Below are positions 1 to 5,101 of a stretch of 5,101 nucleotides of DNA, one piece after another; position 1 is the stretch's first letter; every line of letters begins with the position of its first letter. The notes under the pieces are model-generated. The model was not told the origin of the DNA and did not search any database. It saw nothing but the letters and a program-made list of their open reading frames with translations. Source of the DNA: an uncultured Tabrizicola sp. (GTDB lineage Bacteria; Pseudomonadota; Alphaproteobacteria; Rhodobacterales; Rhodobacteraceae); NCBI GenBank assembly GCA_937858255.1, contig CALLZQ010000200.1:1-5101 (forward strand). Reading direction: 5' to 3'. The position numbers were made by a program, and so were the translations under genes.

Positions 1-44
1 CCGAGGCCGTCCCACGAGAAGAAAAGGGACTTAAGGAACAAAAA

Positions 45-161
45 ATGAAGGCCTGGCCTTTTGGGGGGGGTTTATATTTGCCGGGTTGGGGGTTTTCCCG
101 CCGTGATCTCGGTGCTGCCACGGCAAAGTCTTGGCGCGCTGCCGATTTCGCCGGTGTTTGA
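45..161 (+). other. short ORF, possible true 5' end of the next gene split by a frameshift
   Basis: An ATG at 45-47 is preceded by AAGGA at 33-37, about 7 bases upstream, which is the best start signal near the left end. The frame runs 38 codons to a TGA at 159-161. Removing a single base between 48 and about 100, most simply one G from the G8 run at 63-70, would join this start in frame to the large ORF ending at 789. This could be a sequencing error, a real frameshift or a variable G-tract. On its own the 38-residue peptide resembles nothing I recognise. That the ORF exists is certain; that it is the real start is inference. Confidence 0.35.
63..70 (+). repeat. G8 homopolymer tract
   Basis: Eight consecutive G residues lie 18 bases after a well-placed ATG (45) and at the point where two reading frames would need to join. 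Such tracts are prone both to replication slippage and to sequencing miscounts. The surrounding 100 bases are rich in other homopolymers, which makes a base-calling error the simpler reading. Confidence 0.8.
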
Positions 162-168
162 CCTGACC

Positions 169-789
169 ATGCGCAACCAGATTGCCGATTGGCTGGAGCG
201 CAACCAGTTGGTCGAGCCCATTGTGCAGGCGCGCGGCATGGATGCGGCGGCGGTGCTGCGGCAAAAGATGGATTTCATCCTTGTCGATGCCGCCGACCGG
301 CTGAACCTTGAGATTGGCGATGCGCGGCGGACGGAACTGCGCAAGATCGCCTATCGCCTTGGCGACAGCCTGCCGATGGAGTTTCAGGGGCTGGCCGCGC
401 TGTTGCGTTGGGTTGAGGCGGGGGGGCCATGGCCGCGGATCGACAGCGAAAACCCGGCCTATTTCTACACGCTGCGTGCCCGGGGCCATAAGGACCGTGA
501 TCTGGTCAACATGCTCTTGTCGGAACTGGCGCCGATGGATGTGCGGCAGATGTATATCACCCACAAAGAGTTGTTTTACGCCAGCTATGCCCGCTGGTCC
601 GACCGCAAGCGGCAATATGTGGCAGATTTCCTTGAACGCGAATATGTGGTTGACAAGCAAGGGGCACGCGCGGCCCTGTTCGGCCCCGAACCGGGGATGG
701 ACGACCGCCACCGCCCCGAGCCGAAACCCGCCCGCGATCTGGGGCCGCTGGTTGGTCCCTGGGGGGCGATCGAAAGGGGACGCAGATGA
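169..789 (+). CDS. hypothetical protein, soluble, helix-rich
   Basis: I do not recognise the family of this 206-residue product. It is predicted soluble, with no signal peptide or membrane span, and is rich in charged helical segments. Its C-terminal 40 residues are proline-, arginine- and acid-rich and probably disordered. Aromatic residues cluster in the middle (around residues 117-165). Codon use shows strong G/C at third positions, which supports this strand over the long antisense frame. The start is uncertain: ATG 169 is the first in-frame ATG but lacks a clear ribosome-binding site. The frame is open back to 49, with TTG 61, GTG 103 and GTG 112 as alternatives, and a frameshifted start at ATG 45 is possible. 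It overlaps the next gene by 4 bp (ATGA), so the two are probably co-transcribed and translationally coupled. Its neighbours suggest a role linked to two small membrane proteins, but nothing more can be said. Confidence 0.72.
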   Translation: MRNQIADWLERNQLVEPIVQARGMDAAAVLRQKMDFILVDAADRLNLEIGDARRTELRKIAYRLGDSLPMEFQGLAALLRWVEAGGPWPRIDSENPAYFYTLRARGHKDRDLVNMLLSELAPMDVRQMYITHKELFYASYARWSDRKRQYVADFLEREYVVDKQGARAALFGPEPGMDDRHRPEPKPARDLGPLVGPWGAIERGRR

Positions 790-1055
790 TCTTTGGCTGG
801 ATCCGCCTGTGGGTGATGGCGCTTATCGGCCTGACCGTGGTCTATTTCGTGGTCGGGATCTACTGGCGTTCACTCCGGCGCGAAGCGTTGGAAAAGCGCT
901 TTGACGCCGGCGGGATTGAGGGCGACAGAGATGAATATATCGAAACCGGGATGTCCGCCTATGAGAAGGGGTTGAAGAAACGCCTGCTCTGGCTGATCTA
1001 CATCCTTCCGACCATCGCCTTTGTTGCGGTGATCTACATCCTGAATTTCCAGTGA
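786..1055 (+). CDS. small membrane protein with two transmembrane helices
   Basis: The product is 89 residues. Residues 4-27 form a first hydrophobic helix. A charged loop of about 38 residues follows (28-65, rich in R, K, E and D). Residues 66-88 form a second helix, ending almost at the C-terminus. It is therefore a hairpin in the inner membrane; the basic residues flanking both helices suggest that the loop is cytoplasmic. The ATG overlaps the upstream stop (ATGA at 786-789) and has a GGGGA ribosome-binding site at 776-780. The next gene starts 7 bp after its stop. I recall similar short Rhodobacterales proteins annotated loosely as efflux-pump related, but nothing in the sequence supports transport, since it is far too short for a pump. 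It is best treated as a conserved hypothetical that may partner the DUF1523 protein. Confidence 0.8.
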   Translation: MIFGWIRLWVMALIGLTVVYFVVGIYWRSLRREALEKRFDAGGIEGDRDEYIETGMSAYEKGLKKRLLWLIYILPTIAFVAVIYILNFQ

Positions 1056-1062
1056 GGCGGCA

Positions 1063-1737
1063 ATGCGTTATGTGAAATGGACCCTCTGGGCGATCATCGC
1101 CACGCTGATCTTTGCCTTCCTGCACTATACCTTGCCCCAGCATGATATCGTGCGGATCGTCGGCACCGAAAACCGCCGGATCGACTTTGGCGAGAATTCG
1201 ATCTTCTGGGCCAGCCCGGATGGCGGAACTGCCAACTCAGGCAATCGGGATGTGCGGTTCATCAACGCTGTGCGCCCGAATGGCAAGGTGATCGTTTACC
1301 GCAACGAAGATACCGGCTGGGGCTGGCCGCCCTATTTCAAGCTGGACAGTTCCAACCTGCAAACCGAGGCGCAGGAACTGACCTCAACCGCGGAAAGCCC
1401 GAAGTGGGTTTCGGTCACGCATTACGGCTGGCGAAATGAGTTCTTTACCATCTTCCCCAATGCCGTGGCGGTGAAGCAGGTCGAGGGGCCAGAGGTGACG
1501 ATCATCCCTTGGGTCAATATCATCCTGCTGTCGGGGGTGGCGCTGGTCGTGCTGATGATCCGCCGGATGTGGCTGCAATTCCGCGAGCGCACCATCGACC
1601 CCGCACTGGATGATGTGGCCGAGACCTGGGACAGTGTGGATGCCCGCGCCGATGCTGCCCGCGAGCAGGCGCGCGGCTTCTTTGGCCGCATCGGCGCTTG
1701 GCTGGACACCTGGAAGAAAAAGCCGCCGCGGCGCTAA
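1063..1737 (+). CDS. DUF1523 family membrane protein
   Basis: This 224-residue protein matches what I know of the DUF1523 family, found mainly in Rhodobacterales and of unknown function. It has an N-terminal membrane anchor (residues 6-25) and a periplasmic-type domain of about 120 residues. That domain carries conserved-looking blocks: GTENRRID (34-41), NEDTGWGWPPYFKLD (81-95) and VTHYGWRNEFFTIFPNA (118-134). A second membrane helix (about 147-166) leads to a charged cytoplasmic tail that is probably helical and ends in a lysine/arginine cluster. The start ATG follows a GAGGCGG ribosome-binding site with short spacing. It lies 7 bp after the preceding gene, so the three genes form one probable operon. 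It ends tail to tail with chrR, the stop codons overlapping at 1734-1737. Family assignment is from memory of the motifs; function is unknown. Confidence 0.85.
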   Translation: MRYVKWTLWAIIATLIFAFLHYTLPQHDIVRIVGTENRRIDFGENSIFWASPDGGTANSGNRDVRFINAVRPNGKVIVYRNEDTGWGWPPYFKLDSSNLQTEAQELTSTAESPKWVSVTHYGWRNEFFTIFPNAVAVKQVEGPEVTIIPWVNIILLSGVALVVLMIRRMWLQFRERTIDPALDDVAETWDSVDARADAAREQARGFFGRIGAWLDTWKKKPPRR

Positions 1738-2375
1738 ATACGGAAGAACGGCTGCGCCAGACGCGGGATCAACCCGTTAAAGCGCAGCTTGCCCTCGGTC
1801 GCGGCAAGGCAGATACAGACGGCCCCCTCTTCGGCGACGGGCGTATGTTCCAGATTGTCATCGGCAACCTCGATATCGCCGGGGCCAAAGCGGTCGGTTT
1901 CATCCCGGAACGCGCCTTGCAGCACCAGCGTCAGTTCGGTGCCGCGGTGGCTGTGTTCCGGCATCGCCGCCCCGCCCGGGATCGACAACAGCCGCACGGT
2001 CGCGCCGGTATCCGACACCCGCAGGATTGCCTGTTTGGCCCCCAGACCCAGCGGGCGCCAGCGGACAGCCGAAGGACCGCCGCCGATATGCTCTGCCAAG
2101 GGCGCGGGGAAAATACCGTCGCGCCCACGTCGCCGGGCTGATATTGGCGCCAATCCGGCTACCCGGGCCAGGCAGGCATCGAGGCTTTGCTCGGACATCG
2201 CCGCATAGCCCTCTTCGATCACCGCGCCCCCCAGCGCATCATAGCTTTCCGCCCGCGCCCGGCAGTCGTCACACATGGAGATATGTGTCGCCACCACCAG
2301 CGAGAAAGCCTCGGGCAGGCTGCCAGTCGCATAGCCCATCAAGAGTTGGTCAGAGAGATGATGCCTGATCGTCAT
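1734..2375 (-). CDS. chrR: ChrR-type zinc anti-sigma factor (ZAS domain plus cupin)
   Basis: The 213-residue product is a ChrR anti-sigma factor, which binds RpoE in the cytoplasm and blocks its access to core RNA polymerase. The N-terminal ZAS domain (about 1-85) has the zinc ligands His6, His31, Cys35 and Cys38 (an H-x3-C-x2-C core). The C-terminal cupin domain (about 100-200) has His141, His143, Glu147 and His177. These positions coincide with the known zinc ligands of R. sphaeroides ChrR, where the ZAS domain suffices for sigma binding and the cupin domain is needed for the singlet-oxygen response. A further Cys187/Cys189 pair lies near the C-terminus. The ATG overlaps the rpoE stop by 4 bp (ATGA on the minus strand), which favours coupled, roughly equal production of the two partners. 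No metal ligand is missing, so the protein should be functional. The 3' end overlaps the stop of the converging DUF1523 gene. Confidence 0.96.
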   Translation of the reverse strand: MTIRHHLSDQLLMGYATGSLPEAFSLVVATHISMCDDCRARAESYDALGGAVIEEGYAAMSEQSLDACLARVAGLAPISARRRGRDGIFPAPLAEHIGGGPSAVRWRPLGLGAKQAILRVSDTGATVRLLSIPGGAAMPEHSHRGTELTLVLQGAFRDETDRFGPGDIEVADDNLEHTPVAEEGAVCICLAATEGKLRFNGLIPRLAQPFFRI

Positions 2376-2935
2376 TCCGTCTTTGCCTTCACATCCATCT
2401 GGTGGCGCAACTTATCCAGCGCCAGCCGGATCCGTGACTTGATCGTTCCCAGCGGCAGCCCGGTCTGGACCGCGATTTCGCTGTGCGACAGCTCGCCGTA
2501 GAAAGCCCGCTCGATCAGGTCGCGTTGCGTTTGCGGCAATTGGGCAAGGGCCTTGCCCAACCGCCGGGTTTCCTGCTGCACCTCGAAGACCTCGGCCTGG
2601 TCGGGTTCAGGCTCTGGCCCCCAAGGCAAATCTTCCGGTTCAGGACGGCGGGATTTGCGCAGCGCGTCAATGCGGCGGTTCCGGGCAATGGTAAACACCC
2701 ATGTCGCCACCGAAGCGCGCTCGGGGTCGAACTGATCCGCCTTTTGCCACAGCACCGCCATCACATCCTGCGCGCATTCTTCGGCCAATTGTTCCGAGGC
2801 CCCTGATTTCATCAGAAACCCCTTCACGCGCGGCGCGAAATGGCGAAACAGCGCCGCAAAGGCCGCACGATCCTGCTGATCGCGCACCCGGCACAGCAAC
2901 CCCGCCCAATCCGTTTCCGTCCCGTCCTCTGCCAC
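2372..2935 (-). CDS. rpoE: RNA polymerase ECF sigma factor RpoE (ECF11, singlet-oxygen response)
   Basis: The product is a 187-residue sigma-70 family ECF factor with the two usual domains. Region 2 spans about residues 22-95 and includes the 2.3/2.4 segment FDPERASVATWVFTIARNRR (69-88). Region 4 spans about 127-180, with the helix-turn-helix HSEIAVQTGLPLGTIKSRIR (151-170). An acidic, proline-rich linker (98-118) joins them. The sequence is very close to what I recall of R. sphaeroides RpoE, which directs transcription of singlet-oxygen defence genes and its own operon. The frame is open far upstream, but GTG 2935 is chosen for three reasons: it gives the family's usual length and N-terminus, it has GGAAAGGG (2952-2945) 9 bases upstream, and the in-frame ATG at 3037 lies almost at the predicted transcription start. 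chrR follows with a 4-bp overlap. The GTG start may lower initiation. GTG 3001 cannot be fully excluded. Confidence 0.95.
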   Translation of the reverse strand: MAEDGTETDWAGLLCRVRDQQDRAAFAALFRHFAPRVKGFLMKSGASEQLAEECAQDVMAVLWQKADQFDPERASVATWVFTIARNRRIDALRKSRRPEPEDLPWGPEPEPDQAEVFEVQQETRRLGKALAQLPQTQRDLIERAFYGELSHSEIAVQTGLPLGTIKSRIRLALDKLRHQMDVKAKTE

Positions 2936-2944
2936 GCGGCGCCA

Positions 2945-2952
2945 CCCTTTCC
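2945..2952 (-). promoter_or_regulatory. rpoE ribosome-binding site
   Basis: GGAAAGGG on the minus strand lies 9 bases before GTG 2935. It is the reason for preferring this start over the much longer open frame. Confidence 0.6.
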
Positions 2953-3041
2953 GGTGAGCAATGCCTGATCTGGGCCGAGCATAGGGTGCTGGCCCGGTCA
3001 CTGCATCCGCTTTTTCAAGGCGCAAGGCTTCGAACATGGCT

Positions 3042-3071
3042 GGGATACGCAGCCATTCGGCTGTTAGATCA
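3042..3071 (-). promoter_or_regulatory. candidate sigma-E promoter for rpoE-chrR
   Basis: On the minus strand TGATCT (3071-3066) and TATCCC (3047-3042) are separated by exactly 18 bases. Rhodobacter RpoE promoters are known for a TGATCC-like -35 and a TA-starting -10 at about this spacing, and rpoE is autoregulated there. Transcription would start near 3035, giving a leader of about 100 bases before GTG 2935. The -10 matches only weakly beyond TA, so this is a good but unproven candidate. Confidence 0.55.
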
Positions 3072-3074
3072 CCT

Positions 3075-3095
3075 GCCGGGCAAAAAATTCCCGGC
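3075..3095. repeat. inverted repeat between the divergent promoters
   Basis: GCCGGG (3075-3080) and CCCGGC (3090-3095) are a perfect 6-bp inverted repeat around the AT-rich 9-base centre CAAAAAATT. It lies between the two -35 candidates (ending at 3071 on the left, starting at 3105 on the right). There is no T-run after it on either strand in terminator style. It may be an operator for another regulator, or chance in GC-rich DNA. Confidence 0.5.
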
Positions 3096-3104
3096 TTGGG
3101 AAAA

Positions 3105-3134
3105 TGATCCAATGCCGGCCTTCGTGCGTAGTCT
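3105..3134 (+). promoter_or_regulatory. candidate sigma-E promoter for the flavoprotein-DUF1365 operon
   Basis: TGATCC (3105-3110) and TAGTCT (3129-3134) are separated by exactly 18 bases. The -35 is a full match to the motif known for Rhodobacter RpoE promoters and the -10 starts with TA as expected. Transcription would begin near 3141, leaving a leader of about 20 bases that holds the GGAGG ribosome-binding site and ends at ATG 3161. Placement next to rpoE and ahead of a known type of sigma-E target operon supports the call. Confidence 0.75.
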
Positions 3135-3148
3135 CTGTAATCGCCATT

Positions 3149-3153
3149 GGAGG
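3149..3153 (+). promoter_or_regulatory. ribosome-binding site setting the flavoprotein start
   Basis: GGAGG lies 7 bases before ATG 3161. It decides against the in-frame ATG at 3104, which overlaps the promoter -35 and so would not be on the sigma-E transcript. Confidence 0.85.
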
Positions 3154-3160
3154 TGCAACC

Positions 3161-4453
3161 ATGCCATTTGAAACGCCCCTTGAGCCCCGCCGCCGCATTG
3201 CCGTGATCGGGGGGGGTATCTCGGGTATGGCGGCAGCCCATCTTCTCGCCGATGATCATGATGTCACCCTGTTCGAGGCCGAAAACCGGTTGGGTGGTCA
3301 TGCCCGGACCGTTCTGGCCGGCAAACGCGGCGACCAGCCTGTCGATACCGGTTTTATCGTGTTCAACCGGGTGAACTACCCCCATCTGTGCGAGATGTTC
3401 GACCGGCTGGATGTTCCCGTGGCGGAGAGCAACATGAGCTTTTGCGCCAGCATTGACGGCGGCCGTATTGAATATGGGCTGGCAACGCTGGATACGCTGT
3501 TTGCCCAACGGCGCAACGCGATGAATCCGCGCTTTCTGCGCATGGTGCGCGACATCGTGCATTTCAACGCCCATGCGGCCGAGGTCGCGCGCCCGGGCAT
3601 GGTGATCGGGGATCTGCTGGCCGAACTGGGAACCGGCGCCTATTTTCGTGACTATTATATCACCCCGTTTTCCGGGGCGATCTGGTCCACCCCCACCCGC
3701 GGTATCCTCGACTTTCCCGCCGATGCGATGATGCGTTTCTTTCAAAACCATGCGCTGCTCTCGGCCAGCGGTCAGCATCAATGGTACACGGTGCGGGGCG
3801 GGTCAGTGCAATATGTCTCGCGGCTGGAACAAATGCTGCAACATCAAGGGGTAGACCTGCGCAAAGGGTGCCGTCTGGCCGCGCTGCGGCGCGAGATCTC
3901 TGGCGTTGACCTGCGCCCGGTTGGCGGCGACTGGGAGAGCTTTGACGAGGTGGTTCTCGCGGTTCATTCCGACGATGCCCTGGCCCTGATCTCGGACGCC
4001 AGCCCCGAAGAAAGGGCCGCCCTGGGCGCGATCCGGTATCAACCGAATGAGGCGGTTCTGCATTGCGACACGGCGCTGATGCCCAAGGCGCGCAAGATCT
4101 GGTCAAGCTGGGCCTATGTCGAACCCAAGGGCGGCCCGGGAGAGCGGATCGACCTGACATACTGGATGAACAACCTGCAACCGATCCCGAAAGACGATCC
4201 CCTGTTCGTGACCCTGAACGCAAATCAGCGCATCCGTGACGAACTGGTCTATGACAGTGTAACCTTTCGGCATCCAGTCTATGACAGCGCCGCTCTTGAC
4301 GCACAGCAAACCATCCGTGCGGCAAATGGCACGCGCAATACATGGTTCTGCGGGGCCTGGATGAAGAACGGTTTTCATGAGGATGGTTTCGCCAGCGCGG
4401 TCGATGTGGTTCGGGCGTTGCGCGAACGGACAGCGGGCAGGCTTGCGGCATGA
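3161..4453 (+). CDS. FAD-dependent oxidoreductase (flavin amine oxidase fold, COG2907-like)
   Basis: The 430-residue product has an N-terminal Rossmann dinucleotide fold. GGGISG (17-22) binds FAD phosphates, Glu39 at the end of the second strand should bind the ribose, and RLGGHART (43-50) is the usual second glycine motif of the amine-oxidase/desaturase superfamily. The C-terminal FAD motif is FCGAW (396-400) with GFHEDGFASA (404-413). The length is normal and there is no signal peptide. Such proteins are often annotated as NAD/FAD-binding or linked to cyclopropane fatty-acid synthesis because of their neighbours. In R. sphaeroides I recall the homologous gene beside rpoE (RSP_1091) as the first gene of a sigma-E operon connected with furan fatty acids and ChrR turnover. 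A role in oxidising or desaturating membrane acyl chains is therefore likely, but it is inference. The gene has its own sigma-E-like promoter and overlaps the DUF1365 gene by 4 bp. Confidence 0.93.
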   Translation: MPFETPLEPRRRIAVIGGGISGMAAAHLLADDHDVTLFEAENRLGGHARTVLAGKRGDQPVDTGFIVFNRVNYPHLCEMFDRLDVPVAESNMSFCASIDGGRIEYGLATLDTLFAQRRNAMNPRFLRMVRDIVHFNAHAAEVARPGMVIGDLLAELGTGAYFRDYYITPFSGAIWSTPTRGILDFPADAMMRFFQNHALLSASGQHQWYTVRGGSVQYVSRLEQMLQHQGVDLRKGCRLAALRREISGVDLRPVGGDWESFDEVVLAVHSDDALALISDASPEERAALGAIRYQPNEAVLHCDTALMPKARKIWSSWAYVEPKGGPGERIDLTYWMNNLQPIPKDDPLFVTLNANQRIRDELVYDSVTFRHPVYDSAALDAQQTIRAANGTRNTWFCGAWMKNGFHEDGFASAVDVVRALRERTAGRLAA

Positions 4454-5101
4454 CGCAGGTCGAGCTGATCCGGGCCGAGACGTTTCACGGGCGCAAGGGG
4501 CCGGTCCGCAACAGCTTTCGCTATGCTGTCGATTATCTGATGCTCGATCTCGACGGCGCCGGGGGACCGCTGCTGTTTTCCCGCAATCGCGCTAATCTGC
4601 TGTCGGTCCGTGACCGCGATCACGGCGGGCCGCCCGGCAAGGGGCGGGGCGCTGATTGGGTGCGTGACGTCCTGGCGGATCATGCGCTGCCAGCGGCCAG
4701 CCGTATCACGCTGATAGCCCAGCCGCGGGGGTTGGGCCATGTGTTCAACCCGGTCAGCTTTTGGCTCTGCCACGACCATCTGGGGCATTTGCGCGTGGCC
4801 ATTGCCGAAGTGACCAACACCTATGGCGACCGTCATTGCTATCTGATCCATCATGACGATCTGTCGCCGATCACCCGCAGCGACACCTTGCTGGCCCGCA
4901 AGATCTTGCACGTTTCGCCCTTTCAGCCGGTGGCCGGTTCTTACCGGTTCCGCTTTGACCTTCAGCCTGACCGGCTGGGGATCTGGATTGATTACGATGC
5001 CCCGGATGGCGGCGTTTTCACCAATCTGACCGGTCGCAGGACCACCCTGACCAAGGCAGCCATTCTCGGCGCCTGCCTGCGCAGACCGCTGGGGTCGCGG
5101 C
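4450..5101 (+). CDS. DUF1365 family protein, 3' end beyond window
   Basis: An open frame begins at ATG 4450, overlapping the flavoprotein stop (ATGA), and runs without a stop to the window end: 217 complete codons, so the gene is truncated only by the window edge. DUF1365 hallmarks are visible: DRDHGGPPG (55-63), PRGLGHVFNPVSFWLC (92-107), AEVTNTYGDRH (119-129) and KILHVSPF (151-158). Full-length members are usually somewhat over 230 residues, so little is missing. The family is almost always next to an FAD oxidoreductase of the type encoded upstream and often to a cyclopropane synthase-like methyltransferase, which suggests a shared lipid-modifying pathway. R. sphaeroides has a homologue (RSP_1090, from memory) in the sigma-E operon. 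The conserved His and Asp residues could bind metal, but the biochemical role is not evident from sequence. Translation is probably coupled to the upstream gene. Confidence 0.92.
   Translation, partial: MTQVELIRAETFHGRKGPVRNSFRYAVDYLMLDLDGAGGPLLFSRNRANLLSVRDRDHGGPPGKGRGADWVRDVLADHALPAASRITLIAQPRGLGHVFNPVSFWLCHDHLGHLRVAIAEVTNTYGDRHCYLIHHDDLSPITRSDTLLARKILHVSPFQPVAGSYRFRFDLQPDRLGIWIDYDAPDGGVFTNLTGRRTTLTKAAILGACLRRPLGSR

Larger units (their letters stand above)
1..168. other. left-end segment, no firm gene; homopolymer-rich
   Basis: This stretch holds no gene that I can support with confidence. It contains runs of repeated bases (A6 at 40-45, G8 at 63-70, G5 at 88-92) that are unlike the rest of the window and resemble the low-quality end of a sequencing read. 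An in-frame TGA at 46-48 closes the reading frame of the downstream gene, so that frame is open only from 49. A short ORF with a good ribosome-binding site begins at 45 in another frame and is listed separately. No promoter is evident in the few bases upstream. Confidence 0.5.
2936..3160. promoter_or_regulatory. divergent regulatory region between rpoE and the flavoprotein gene
   Basis: These 225 bp separate the two divergent starts. They contain both sigma-E promoter candidates, back to back with 33 bp between their -35 boxes, and the GCCGGG/CCCGGC inverted repeat in that gap. Both genes have frames extending open across this region, but those extensions overlap the promoters and are not credible coding sequence. 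I see no riboswitch, terminator or small-RNA structure. Confidence 0.75.

Noticed and set aside
31..711. Long minus-strand ORF of 226 codons opposite the first gene
   Set aside because: Third-position G/C bias and the coupled downstream gene support the plus strand. The antisense protein resembles nothing and has the mixed composition typical of a shadow frame in GC-rich DNA.
1724..1733. CGCCGCGGCG palindrome at the end of the DUF1523 gene as a terminator
   Set aside because: It is a 10-bp palindrome with no loop and no T-run on either side, inside coding sequence rich in CG codons.
2966..2995. TGATCT on the plus strand as a further sigma-E -35 box
   Set aside because: The position 18 bases downstream reads TGGCCC, with no TA-type -10, and it would not face a gene start at a sensible distance.
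3104..3160. Earlier in-frame ATG at 3104 as start of the flavoprotein
   Set aside because: It overlaps the -35 box and lies upstream of the predicted transcript start, while ATG 3161 has a near-ideal GGAGG site 7 bases upstream.
2936..3781. Open minus-strand frame extending rpoE upstream to 469 codons
   Set aside because: It runs antisense through the flavoprotein gene and across the divergent promoters. Only the part from 2935 matches an ECF sigma factor, and the added length has no sigma-factor character.
4375..4911. Minus-strand ORF of 178 codons opposite the DUF1365 gene
   Set aside because: The plus strand encodes clear DUF1365 motifs over the same bases; this is a shadow frame.
1..5101. 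Search for CRISPR arrays, tRNA or rRNA genes, insertion sequences and attachment sites
   Set aside because: No regularly spaced repeats, cloverleaf sequence, transposase, terminal inverted repeats or target duplications were seen by eye in the window.

Overview
The window looks like a piece of an alphaproteobacterial chromosome, most likely from the Rhodobacteraceae (Rhodobacter/Cereibacter or a close relative). The evidence is the high GC content with strong G/C preference at third codon positions, a sigma-E/ChrR pair whose zinc ligands sit at the residue numbers known from Rhodobacter sphaeroides, and a DUF1523 gene, a family typical of Rhodobacterales.

Layout: (1) Bases 1-168 form a poor-quality-looking or non-coding left end with an unusual G8 run, followed by a rightward three-gene unit: an unknown soluble protein (169-789), a small protein with two membrane helices (786-1055) and a DUF1523 membrane protein (1063-1737). 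(2) A leftward two-gene unit, rpoE (2935-2372) then chrR (2375-1734), encodes an ECF11-type sigma factor and its zinc-binding anti-sigma factor. chrR meets the DUF1523 gene tail to tail with overlapping stop codons. (3) A 225-bp divergent regulatory region (2936-3160) carries two back-to-back promoter candidates of sigma-E type with a GC-rich inverted repeat between them. (4) A rightward unit encodes an FAD-dependent oxidoreductase of the amine-oxidase fold (3161-4453) and, overlapping it by 4 bp, a DUF1365 protein (4450 to beyond the window end).

How it fits together: in R. sphaeroides, ChrR holds RpoE inactive until singlet oxygen, formed by photosensitised (bacterio)chlorophyll, triggers loss of ChrR. 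Free RpoE then transcribes its own operon and a small regulon. An adjacent operon beginning with a flavoprotein and a DUF1365 protein belongs to that regulon and has been linked to fatty-acid modification and ChrR turnover. The same order is seen here, and promoter-like sites on both sides of the divergent region fit simultaneous activation of regulator and target. This is therefore probably a singlet-oxygen or organic-peroxide response locus. The system itself is known. The less familiar points are the promoter architecture, the enzyme pair of incompletely known chemistry, and the uncharacterised three-gene membrane-linked unit next door.
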